A stretch of DNA of 64,000 nt. Source: Mitsuokella sp047974105 (GTDB lineage: Bacteria > Bacillota > Negativicutes > Selenomonadales > Selenomonadaceae). Made by a program: the position numbers and the translations under genes. Of the stretch, positions 1-10,431 are shown one piece after another. A model generated the notes under the pieces. The model was given only the letters and a program-made list of their open reading frames with translations. It did not search any database and was not told the origin of the DNA. The DNA is taken from contig NZ_JBHYRS010000001.1 of NCBI RefSeq assembly GCF_047974105.1, positions 1 to 64,000 on the forward strand, written 5' to 3'. The first letter of the stretch is position 1. Each line of letters starts with the position of its first letter.

Positions 1-174
1 GCCAGTGCCGCTGCTTACAGCATTCTCGAGACCGCTAAAGTCAACGAGATAAATCCATACAAATACTTTAAATATCTTTTTGAGCAACTGCCGAACATCG
101 ACTTTTTGCGTCATCCAGAAAAGCTTGACGACTTCCTGCCATGGAGCGACAATATCCAACAAAACTGCAAATAA
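1..174 (+). pseudogene. IS66-family transposase, C-terminal end (runs in from the left edge)
   Basis: The reading frame is open from base 1 and ends at TAA 172-174, giving 57 residues. The end reads LPWSDNIQQNCK, after NPYKYFKYLFEQLPN. This arrangement (ETAK..NPYKY..YL...LP, then LPWS) is typical of the C-terminus of IS66 TnpC transposases, the DDE enzymes of that family. Only the tail is visible, so I cannot tell whether the gene is intact upstream. The family call rests on motif recognition. Confidence 0.7.
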
Positions 175-180
175 TGAATG

Positions 181-212
181 ATCCCGACTGCTGACGCAGC
201 CGGGATAATTTT
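181..212 (+). terminator. Rho-independent terminator after the IS66 transposase
   Basis: ATCCCG (181-186) pairs with CGGGAT (201-206), and CTGC pairs with GCAG inside, around a TGAC loop. AATTTTAT follows. It lies 7 bases after the transposase stop. Confidence 0.6.
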
Positions 213-228
213 ATGTTATACACCTGAT

Positions 229-242
229 GGTTAAGCGCTTAC
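229..242. repeat. Probable right terminal inverted repeat of the IS66 element
   Basis: The bases end in AAGCGCTTAC, the reverse complement of GTAAGCG, which is the usual start of IS66-family ends. The left end is outside the window, so the match cannot be tested here. Bases 243-399, between this and the first CRISPR repeat, are AT-rich and I see no gene in them. Confidence 0.45.
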
Positions 243-1898
243 GATGATTCCCTTAATTTGGTTTTATTCTAGCACATATAAATACAAATTACAATACAAA
301 AGATGAATAAAAAGCATTGAACAATACGAACTCAACATCTTATCAGTTTGCTTGATATGAAATCATCGACTACTTATCAACAGGCAACTACCAGTATCGG
401 AGATTGTCCCTGCACATGCAGGGCATACTGCGCTTCACGGCTAAAGCGCAGCCGGATTTTGGGATCATCCCCGCGCATGCGGGGCATACATGGCGGTCTG
501 AAGGGAGAAAGAAATGGCAAAGGGATCATCCCCGCACATGCGGGGCTCACAAGATAACCAACCGCTTTACTGTCACTCATCTAGGATCATCCCCGCACAT
601 GCGGGGCTCACCGCATGCAGGATTCACGAAAAACGCTACGCTGAGGATCATCCCCGCACATGCGGGGCTCACCATCATTCGCCCAGAAGCGCTCGTTGTC
701 TTTCGGGATCATCCCCGCGCATGCGGGGCTCACGGTCAAATAATATATACGGTAAATCATCAACCGGGATCATCCCCGCGCATGCGGGGCTCACCGCCGG
801 AATACCGACAGGCGTTCATGGAGTTTGGGATCATCCCCGCGCATGCGGGGCTCACCCCGATCCGACACGGTTACCCAAGGAGATGGCGGGATCATCCCCG
901 CGCATGCGGGGCTCACCCTCGATTGTCGTCAGGATCATCTCTCCCGGCGGGATCATCCCCGCGCATGCGGGGCTCACCGAACATTTGGGTATCCACAGCC
1001 ACCGCCACCGGGATCATCCCCGCGCATGCGGGGCTCACGGCTCAAGGCTCAACGTCGCCAGGACGCTTGAGGGATCATCCCCGCGCATGCGGGGCTCACT
1101 CAGAGTCGACGACCATGACCTGATTGACGATGGGATCATCCCCGCGCATGCGGGGCTCACTGATTCCGCTCGCCGTAAAAGTGGCGCTGATCGGGATCAT
1201 CCCCGCGCATGCGGGGCTCACATGTGCCGGCAGCACACAAGCACCGCCGGCCAGGGATCATCCCCGCGCATGCGGGGCTCACCTGGCAATCGTCGTGGCT
1301 TTTTTCCTGTATAAGGGATCATCCCCGCGCATGCGGGGCTCACTGAAATACCGAGCCACAATCACAGCGCATCCAGGGATCATCCCCGCGCATGCGGGGC
1401 TCACGCTTCTTTCCCCTGCACCGTTGTCAGGGAATCGGGATCATCCCCGCGCATGCGGGGCTCACGGCTTCAAAAAATCATTTGTGCTCGGCAAGGGGGG
1501 ATCATCCCCGCGCATGCGGGGCTCACTCACGCGTTTCATCATCCATGGGCTCTTTGCCGGGATCATCCCCGCGCATGCGGGGCTCACATACGGACCGACT
1601 AGCAAAAGGCCAGGGGCGTGGGATCATCCCCGCGCATGCGGGGCTCACTCAAGTTCCTTGATTCTGGACCTTAACTGTTCGGGATCATCCCCGCGCATGC
1701 GGGGCTCACTCTGGGCCGCTTCCTGCAAAAGCTCCCGGGATGGGATCATCCCCGCGCATGCGGGGCTCACTCTTACGTATTCGCACCGACAAAAGCACGC
1801 CCGGGATCATCCCCGCGCATGCGGGGCTCACTATGTCAGCTAGTAATGCACTGGTCAACGATAAGTAGACACTAAATATATAAATTTATACACTAGGC

Positions 1899-2870
1899 TT
1901 AGATGTTTGAAGTGCCAAGAAATTTTTCACGGTAGTGCTTAGGCGTCAGATAGTTCAATGAATATGCAGGGCGCTCCTCGTTGTAGAAGCGAATATATTC
2001 ATCAACCTCCTGACGAATGTTCGCATTGCTGGTTATATGAAAGTCCTGGAACATTTCTGCCTTTATCCATCCATTTATGGATTCCATGGCAGCATTATCG
2101 GTAGGCGTTCCTGCGCGTGACATTGAATGAATAATGTTGTGGAGCGGTAAAAGATCGTTGAATGCTTTAGATGCATAGACAGAGCCTTGGTCTGTATGCA
2201 GAACCATCTTCAGATCAGGCTGCTTTTTCTTTAAATCAATCAGAGCATTAACGCCGTTAATGTACGTCATCCTATCGCCTCGTTTAGAGGATAGCGCATA
2301 AGTCAGAATTTCATTGTTCCATAGGTCCATATAAAACGTCAATTCATAATACACACGGTTCAAGTATAATGCCGTCATATCGCTTACTATGCATTGCATA
2401 GGGCCATTTACTTGCAGTCCCTGGATAAGTAAATTCGGATAGATTCTGAATGGGTTGCCCGGCTTTTTATAACGGTAATGCTTGGATTGACTGACAATCC
2501 CTGCCGTTTTGCAGCATTTATATGCATACGCTTTTGACAGATGGATGCCTTTATCAAGAGCAATCTTAGCATTCAGCCAGCGATAACCATGCGATGGATA
2601 TTTTGCGTGGTACTCTTTAAACAGCCTAATATGGTCGACAAAGGATAGCAGTCTTGCTGATGGATGTTCCAGACGGTCCTTCCATTTATAAAACCCGCTA
2701 CGATTAACAGAAAGAACGTTACATAGCTTCTGGATAGGGAATTGTGCAGCCAGCTCGAATATTATTTCGAATTCTCGCTCCTTAAAGTAATGAACTCCTT
2801 GCTTACACCATCCCCTTTCACTGCGTATCCTTTTTTTGCCCGAAGTACTTCTGCCTTGGTGCGAATTAAT
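1899..2870 (-). CDS. IS3-family transposase OrfB (DDE catalytic part, made by -1 frameshift)
   Basis: The frame is open from 2870 to the stop at 1899, about 324 codons, and the first ATG comes only at 2399. It is therefore probably made as an OrfAB fusion by -1 slippage at a run of seven A on the minus strand (plus-strand 2831-2837). The N-terminal part resembles the OrfB HTH_21 region (HPSARLLSFVDHIR, SHGYRWLNAK). The rve integrase core shows the DDE triad in SDMTALYL, HTDQGSVY and NAAMESINGW, and ends in YNEERPAYSLNYLTP. Its role is cut-and-copy transposition of this IS. No stop or frame damage is seen. Confidence 0.88.
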   Translation of the reverse strand: MNSHQGRSTSGKKRIRSERGWCKQGVHYFKEREFEIIFELAAQFPIQKLCNVLSVNRSGFYKWKDRLEHPSARLLSFVDHIRLFKEYHAKYPSHGYRWLNAKIALDKGIHLSKAYAYKCCKTAGIVSQSKHYRYKKPGNPFRIYPNLLIQGLQVNGPMQCIVSDMTALYLNRVYYELTFYMDLWNNEILTYALSSKRGDRMTYINGVNALIDLKKKQPDLKMVLHTDQGSVYASKAFNDLLPLHNIIHSMSRAGTPTDNAAMESINGWIKAEMFQDFHITSNANIRQEVDEYIRFYNEERPAYSLNYLTPKHYREKFLGTSNI

Positions 2871-3157
2871 TCATCTATAAGCTCGTCTTTGCTCATAGAC
2901 GCATACGGCGAAGGCTGTGGTTGGATTGTACTAAAATCTACTCGATCTACATTTTTCTGTGGACGTCGCGTGACTATTGTGATGCCATTTGCTTTCTTGA
3001 AAGCTCTTACATAATTTTGAATACAGGTCCGGCTAATGCCATATTTCAAACAAGCTTCAGCTTCTGATAGTTGTCTGGTATATACCAATTGGCCAATCTG
3101 CAGTCGCTCGTTGCTGGTATACTTCATAGCAACATAATCCTCCATATTATGGTCCAC
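2762..3157 (-). CDS. IS3-family OrfA, DNA-binding helix-turn-helix protein
   Basis: 131 residues. The N-terminal half has a transposase-type helix-turn-helix (QLSEAEACLKYGISRTCIQNYVRAF), which in IS3 elements recognises the terminal repeats. The C-terminal half should form the coiled multimerisation region and overlaps orfB by about 109 bases. In the OrfA frame, codons GCA AAA AAA GGA contain the slippery A-AAA-AAA at 2831-2837. Slippage back by one base leads into the OrfB frame, the standard way IS3 elements make OrfAB. Confidence 0.85.
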   Translation of the reverse strand: MDHNMEDYVAMKYTSNERLQIGQLVYTRQLSEAEACLKYGISRTCIQNYVRAFKKANGITIVTRRPQKNVDRVDFSTIQPQPSPYASMSKDELIDELIRTKAEVLRAKKGYAVKGDGVSKEFITLRSENSK

Positions 3158-6100
3158 TTCAGAATTGAGAAGTGTCTACTAAATTGAGCTTGTGTCTACT
3201 TTTAGTATACCACTGCATAAGGCCACTAAGGCTTTAAGGGATCATCCCCGCGCATGCGGGGCTCACGATAACTTCGAGCCTGGCGACTGGTACGTCACGG
3301 GATCATCCCCGCGCATGCGGGGCTCACGCCGGCAAGAAAATCATGAACTCGAAGTACACGGGATCATCCCCGCGCATGCGGGGCTCACTTTCAGAGCGCG
3401 GCCCCGTCTTTTTGTGGTACGGGATCATCCCCGCGCATGCGGGGCTCACCTCCTGCTGCAATTTTGTGTAGTCGGACATGTAGGATCATCCCCGCGCATG
3501 CGGGGCTCACTTGCGGTAGTAGTAATAGTGGAAGGGGTAGACGGGATCATCCCCGCGCATGCGGGGCTCACTTTAGGCCGATGCGCTGGCCGAACTCGGT
3601 TTGGGGATCATCCCCGCGCATGCGGGGCTCACCCATTATTTTAGGGCGACTGACCCGTGACCCGGGGATCATCCCCGCGCATGCGGGGCTCACGATTTGT
3701 TTCAACTAGAGTGCGCTTCTGTTTCGGGATCATCCCCGCGCATGCGGGGCTCACCACTGGAATCGGCTTTAATTGCGGTGACGCTAGGGATCATCCCCGC
3801 GCATGCGGGGCTCACGCCATGAACATTTATTGGGGACGTTGAGTGATGGGATCATCCCCGCGCATGCGGGGCTCACAGTTGTCCTTGACGAGTCGTCGAT
3901 TCTCAAGAGGGATCATCCCCGCGCATGCGGGGCTCACAACGCATTCACGACGCCGGGCGAGGTCGATGCGGGATCATCCCCGCGCATGCGGGGCTCACCC
4001 AGACAAACGCGTACGTGACTGTTCCAACTCGGGATCATCCCCGCGCATGCGGGGCTCACATAGTAATTCACGGACGGCAGCATCGGCAGCTGGGATCATC
4101 CCCGCGCATGCGGGGCTCACGCTACGAGATACTTTTCGACCAGATCCGCAATGGGATCATCCCCGCGCATGCGGGGCTCACGTAATCGACATACCACTCG
4201 AAATTCTGAACCTGGGATCATCCCCGCGCATGCGGGGCTCACTTTTCAGCAGCATATGGGAAGGTCTTAAAGGCGGGATCATCCCCGCGCATGCGGGGCT
4301 CACTAAAGATGTTCCGCACGAAAACCTTTCTCCCTGGGATCATCCCCGCGCATGCGGGGCTCACACCGACATCTGGGCTTTGGCTTTGCCATTCATGGGA
4401 TCATCCCCGCGCATGCGGGGCTCACAAACGTACCGTCACGGCTGATGCTAGCGACATGGGATCATCCCCGCGCATGCGGGGCTCACTAGATGCTTCTGCC
4501 CTGCCGACATGGTGCAAGGGGATCATCCCCGCGCATGCGGGGCTCACATGTCAAAAGTCAGCGTCTCTTGCACTTTCTGGGGATCATCCCCGCGCATGCG
4601 GGGCTCACAAACGTACCGTCACGGCTGATGCTAGCGACATGGGATCATCCCCGCGCATGCGGGGCTCACAAAAAGCTCTGTTCACTCTCACAAGCACTTG
4701 CGGGATCATCCCCGCGCATGCGGGGCTCACTACGATTCTTAATGATGCACTGTATATTGGTTGGGATCATCCCCGCGCATGCGGGGCTCACCCCGCTTTC
4801 ATTGGCAATACCTTCTTGATTGTGGGATCATCCCCGCGCATGCGGGGCTCACGCAAATGCGCTAGAAAGTAAGGACGATGGTAAGGGATCATCCCCGCGC
4901 ATGCGGGGCTCACTTATCCTTGAAATTCGCTATTTTCTTTTCGTCGGGATCATCCCCGCGCATGCGGGGCTCACATCGCGGGGCTGATTGTTGTCAAATG
5001 GCGCGGGGGATCATCCCCGCGCATGCGGGGCTCACTTAGCAATTACAGGCGCATCAACAACTTCACCGGGATCATCCCCGCGCATGCGGGGCTCACGTAA
5101 AACCATCGCAAACGCTTGCGGCATCAGCGGGATCATCCCCGCGCATGCGGGGCTCACCTCTAGGCTTTCTTTCTGCTTATCCGATACGGGGGATCATCCC
5201 CGCGCATGCGGGGCTCACGCTCATATTGACATTGAAGAAGTCGGCTATTTGGGATCATCCCCGCGCATGCGGGGCTCACCCGGCAGAAAATGAATTCGGA
5301 TGGAATTCAGAGGGATCATCCCCGCGCATGCGGGGCTCACAAATTCATTCATATATCGGACCGTTGCGCTGCGGGATCATCCCCGCGCATGCGGGGCTCA
5401 CACATGGACGAAAATACATGGGGCGAAAATATTGGGATCATCCCCGCGCATGCGGGGCTCACTTGACGGCACAGACGACAAATACACGGTCAAAGGGATC
5501 ATCCCCGCGCATGCGGGGCTCACCTTATCCTCTTTCGTCTTGCTCGTTTCGTCTGGGGATCATCCCCGCGCATGCGGGGCTCACGAAATCACGCAGACCA
5601 ATCACGCCATCGCGCTGGGATCATCCCCGCGCATGCGGGGCTCACTTTGCAGGCCGCTTGATTGGGAAATCATCGCAGGGATCATCCCCGCGCATGCGGG
5701 GCTCACCCGTAGCTCGTGTTGCCGCGCGGCATGAAGCCGGGATCATCCCCGCGCATGCGGGGCTCACGATTTCTTCCACGACTTTCTTGTCGCGGTTCAG
5801 GGATCATCCCCGCGCATGCGGGGCTCACTCTTGCGCGGCGATCCGTCACAGCAGGCCGATGGGATCATCCCCGCGCATGCGGGGCTCACCACCGTAGACC
5901 GGCACAGGTATCGACGTGATAGGGATCATCCCCGCGCATGCGGGGCTCACATCGTGCAGACGGTCTGATGGCCATTCTTGATGGGATCATCCCCGCGCAT
6001 GCGGGGCTCACTGCATTCCGTAATGAAATCATCATCTGCCGTTGGGATCATCCCCGCGCATGCGGGGCTCACCATGACATCTGTATCGTTTTCCTTTGCT

Positions 6101-6302
6101 CTGCGGGATCATCCCCGCGCATGCGGGGCTCACGTCAGCTTGTATCCCTGAAAGCATACTGCAACGGGATCATCCCCGCGCATGCGGGGCTCACTCCCGG
6201 AGAATGCATTTACGACGCCGGGCGAAGGGATCATCCCCGCGCATGCGGGGCTCACTTTCATCCGTGCGGATACCGACGAGCTGGGCCGGGATCATCCCCG
6301 CG

Positions 6303-6400
6303 NNNNNNNNNNNNNNNNNNNNNNNNNNNNNNNNNNNNNNNNNNNNNNNNNNNNNNNNNNNNNNNNNNNNNNNNNNNNNNNNNNNNNNNNNNNNNNNNNN
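6303..6400. other. Assembly gap (98 N) inside CRISPR array 1
   Basis: The run of N falls within a repeat on each side. Repeat starts on the two sides (6288 and 6388) are 100 bases apart, not a multiple of the 61-base unit, so the gap length is a placeholder. The two spacers to the right (6417-6448 and 6478-6509) are identical, a likely cause of the assembly break. Confidence 0.95.
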
Positions 6401-9400
6401 CGCATGCGGGGCTCACATTCTTTCTGACATTGCTGGATGGACTCAGCAGGGATCATCCCCGCGCATGCGGGGCTCACATTCTTTCTGACATTGCTGGATG
6501 GACTCAGCAGGGATCATCCCCGCGCATGCGGGGCTCACAGTCGATATCATCGTGCTCAAATGTCTCGACCGGGATCATCCCCGCGCATGCGGGGCTCACT
6601 GGTATGGATTTATTTGTTTTCACGATAACGTGGGATCATCCCCGCGCATGCGGGGCTCACATGTTTAGCCGTTCCTGCGCAGCTTCATAAACGGGATCAT
6701 CCCCGCGCATGCGGGGCTCACCATGGCTGCCGCGAGCGCGGTTATGTCGGATAGGGATCATCCCCGCGCATGCGGGGCTCACAATCCATTCAGATTTTAC
6801 AAGCAGAATATGCCGGGATCATCCCCGCGCATGCGGGGCTCACACGTTCTCGATATCCATGAAAAGAACAACAATGGGATCATCCCCGCGCATGCGGGGC
6901 TCACTTCTGGAAAGAAATCTGCTTTGCCTTGCGCACGGGATCATCCCCGCGCATGCGGGGCTCACGCGATTCTAGGGCCTATCGGTAAATTTTCCCGGGG
7001 ATCATCCCCGCGCATGCGGGGCTCACCAGCTGCCGATGCTGCCGTCCGTGAATTATCTGGGATCATCCCCGCGCATGCGGGGCTCACACACCACTTTTCC
7101 TATCATGCTCTCTCTAATAGGGATCATCCCCGCGCATGCGGGGCTCACGCTACTCATTTTATCCAATCTATGACTGGACTGGGATCATCCCCGCGCATGC
7201 GGGGCTCACCGCATCATGCAATTCCTGCCGCCGCTCGTCGTGGGATCATCCCCGCGCATGCGGGGCTCACTTTATTTTCTTCAGAGCCGTGTCGCGTTCA
7301 CCGGGATCATCCCCGCGCATGCGGGGCTCACAAAGTTTTCTTTTTCCATGTTCCTGCCTCTCAGGGATCATCCCCGCGCATGCGGGGCTCACCGTCTGAT
7401 CTGCGTCGTCTGTCTTGCCGACATGGGATCATCCCCGCGCATGCGGGGCTCACTGCCATCCGGTATCGGCGTACGGCCCCTTTTTGGGATCATCCCCGCG
7501 CATGCGGGGCTCACATGCAGCCGGCTCTTCGGGGTCTGGCCGTTTCGGGATCATCCCCGCGCATGCGGGGCTCACCTGCTTCATTGCTTTTCGGACTTCT
7601 TTGAACCGGGATCATCCCCGCGCATGCGGGGCTCACTCACGTCGCATCCCTTGAACTCATAGTGAGTCGGGATCATCCCCGCGCATGCGGGGCTCACCAC
7701 GCCACTCTCAATGACTTGTCGCAGGGCGAGGGATCATCCCCGCGCATGCGGGGCTCACGCAACGACTGCGAACACGGAGACGGCATGATGGGGATCATCC
7801 CCGCGCATGCGGGGCTCACCTGCATCCTACCATCTCACCCGGCGTTATTTTGGGATCATCCCCGCGCATGCGGGGCTCACACCGAGCTGGTATATCGCTG
7901 CCGAAAATGCGAGGGATCATCCCCGCGCATGCGGGGCTCACTCAAGATAAGCATTTATTACTCGACACGCTCTGGGATCATCCCCGCGCATGCGGGGCTC
8001 ACTCTTTTCAGCGGTGGGAGCAGCCGGTGAACTTGGGATCATCCCCGCGCATGCGGGGCTCACACCGCGTTCCGGTTGTCCTCCGTGAGCTGGTAGGGAT
8101 CATCCCCGCGCATGCGGGGCTCACGTCCTAAAGGGAAGCTTTTTCGCACCGTGGAAGGGATCATCCCCGCGCATGCGGGGCTCACGAGTCTACGGTTTCA
8201 AAGGCCTACTCCACCACGGGATCATCCCCGCGCATGCGGGGCTCACTTGGCTCTTTCTCCGGCTGCCACCATATCCATGGGATCATCCCCGCGCATGCGG
8301 GGCTCACGTCGCAATCTTGCACTGCTGGCAGGGCGTCATGGGATCATCCCCGCGCATGCGGGGCTCACATACTGAGACAGTCCTGTTTAAGGATTACTAT
8401 GGGATCATCCCCGCGCATGCGGGGCTCACCGCGATGTCACGAAAGCGGGCGGCGAGAAGCTGGGATCATCCCCGCGCATGCGGGGCTCACGATTCGCTTT
8501 GCCGTCCGCTTCCGCACAAGAAGGGATCATCCCCGCGCATGCGGGGCTCACTATCAGAAGACGATTGACTATGTCGAAAAAATGGGATCATCCCCGCGCA
8601 TGCGGGGCTCACTCCGGCAAATATTTGCGTATACCTTTCCATCTGGGATCATCCCCGCGCATGCGGGGCTCACGCCGCTGGGTTCGCCGGTGCTACCTGA
8701 ATCTCGGGATCATCCCCGCGCATGCGGGGCTCACGAGTCTACGGTTTCAAAGGCCTACTCCACCACGGGATCATCCCCGCGCATGCGGGGCTCACTTGGC
8801 TCTTTCTCCGGCTGCCACCATATCCATGGGATCATCCCCGCGCATGCGGGGCTCACCGTCGGCATCCGCACGGATGAAAGCTTGAATCGGGATCATCCCC
8901 GCGCATGCGGGGCTCACGAGCATTGGCTGCGTACTGGCGAGGGCAATATGGGATCATCCCCGCGCATGCGGGGCTCACGCGAATGGAATCACAACTGCAT
9001 CGCGCACTTTGGGATCATCCCCGCGCATGCGGGGCTCACGCTGCGCGTGGCAAATGGTATAACCTCATCGAGGGATCATCCCCGCGCATGCGGGGCTCAC
9101 AAATCCGCCTCATTTCGTGATACTGGCGTGCCGGGATCATCCCCGCGCATGCGGGGCTCACAAAGACGATGACGGCAACAAATCGTCAAATGCGGGATCA
9201 TCCCCGCGCATGCGGGGCTCACTCCGTGAATTCGCAAGACTGTATGATTTTGTGGGGATCATCCCCGCGCATGCGGGGCTCACTTTATTCGGTTGTAATC
9301 TGTCACTGTCGAGCCGGGATCATCCCCGCGCATGCGGGGCTCACCGTTTCGCTGCCCCGAACTGACGTTCCAGACGGGGATCATCCCCGCGCATGCGGGG

Positions 9401-10320
9401 CTCACACGATATACTTTATCGCCATCGTTCGGAATGCGGGATCATCCCCGCGCATGCGGGGCTCACTATTTGATGCGGTCGGCAGTCTGATCGGACTCGG
9501 GATCATCCCCGCGCATGCGGGGCTCACATTGCATTTATGACCATATTGATACTGTGAGAGGGATCATCCCCGCGCATGCGGGGCTCACCGATAATGACTG
9601 TGAGTTCGTCTAGCTGCATCGGGATCATCCCCGCGCATGCGGGGCTCACCTCGTAGTCGCGCGTCTTCTCGTCAAGGCGTGCGGATCATCCCCGCGCATG
9701 CGGGGCTCACTTAACGTTTTCTTTTTGTGTCATCCACTCAAGGGGATCATCCCCGCGCATGCGGGGCTCACTGTCGTCACAGTTATCTATGAGCGGCACT
9801 CGCGGGATCATCCCCGCGCATGCGGGGCTCACCGGCAGGCTTTACGAATATCGGCGACAACGTTGGGATCATCCCCGCGCATGCGGGGCTCACTTTGCGT
9901 GTCCGTGTTGCCAAGTAGCAGGTCAGGGATCATCCCCGCGCATGCGGGGCTCACTCGATGATTTGGTCTGGTTTCCTAAATGCCGTGGGATCATCCCCGC
10001 GCATGCGGGGCTCACCTGACGAAACAGAACAACGGGCGCGGCGTCGTGGGATCATCCCCGCGCATGCGGGGCTCACTCACGTCGCATCCCTTGAACTCAT
10101 AGTGAGTCGGGATCATCCCCGCGCATGCGGGGCTCACCAGGTGCAGGCATACCTGAACCCGCAGCTCAAGGGATCATCCCCGCGCATGCGGGGCTCACTC
10201 CTCTGGCACGCCTTGCATCCTTGCAAGCTCGGGATCATCCCCGCGCATGCGGGGCTCACATGGGCGTCGGCACCGCCGCCATCATCGCCCAGGGATCATC
10301 CCCGCGCATGCGGGGCTCAC

Positions 10321-10431
10321 ACTAAAAGATCCCTTTAAATAAGCCATTTTCAAGTAATCCCTATCATGAATTCATTTAGTTTGAATTACCCTTATAAACC
10401 AATCCATCTCTGTAGACATTATATCTTTTAA
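10321..10431 (-). promoter_or_regulatory. Leader of CRISPR array 1
   Basis: AT-rich, non-coding stretch between the last, canonical repeat of array 1 and the stop of cas2. This is the standard leader position in I-E loci. Read on the minus strand, its first 60 or so bases next to the array align with the region beside array 2: both contain AAACTAAAT, ATGA, AAATGGC, GGGAT and TTAGT in the same order and spacing. It should hold the array promoter and the site where Cas1-Cas2 inserts new spacers. A possible promoter on the minus strand is TTGGTT, 18 bases, TAAATG, which is weak. Confidence 0.8.

Larger units (their letters stand above)
1847..3217 (-). mobile_element. Complete IS3-family insertion sequence inside a CRISPR spacer
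   Basis: The ends are imperfect inverted repeats: TGCACTGGT on the left, and TGCAGTGGT on the right read in reverse complement. Both continue into AAGTAGACAC. IS3 elements begin TG and end CA, as here. The 3-base direct repeat TAA flanks the element (1844-1846 and 3218-3220). Removing the element and one TAA rebuilds a spacer of exactly 32 bases. It carries orfA and orfB on the minus strand, overlapping through a frameshift site, and looks intact and recent. Confidence 0.9.
400..10320 (-). CRISPR. CRISPR array 1, type I-E, 140 visible repeats, interrupted by an IS and a gap
   Basis: A 29-base repeat alternates with 32-base spacers in a strict 61-base period. On the plus strand the repeat starts GGGATCATCCCC and ends GCGGGGCTCAC. 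Blocks are 400-1831 (24 repeats), 3238-6302 (51, last one cut by Ns) and 6401-10320 (65, first one cut). The minus-strand repeat starts GTGAGCCCC and ends GGGGATGATCCC, resembling Gram-positive I-E repeats with a 5' crRNA handle like TGATCC, so transcription runs right to left. Repeats are most degenerate at the left: the first (400-428) has CCCTGCACATGCAGGG, as expected of a leader-distal end. An IS3-family element splits the spacer that follows the repeat at 1803. Long apparent reading frames encoding repeats such as SSPRMRG or IIPAHAGLT are artefacts of the repeat. Confidence 0.98.

Noticed and set aside
2400..2870. Frameshift or truncation of the IS3 orfB, suggested by the short ATG-initiated frame at 1899-2399
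   Set aside because: The frame is open to 2870 without a stop and joins orfA through a slippery site, so orfB is intact.
404..10338. Long plus-strand reading frames in array 1, up to 312 codons, with repeated motifs such as IIPAHAGLT
   Set aside because: They translate the CRISPR repeat, which has no stop in any plus frame; such frames are a known annotation artefact.
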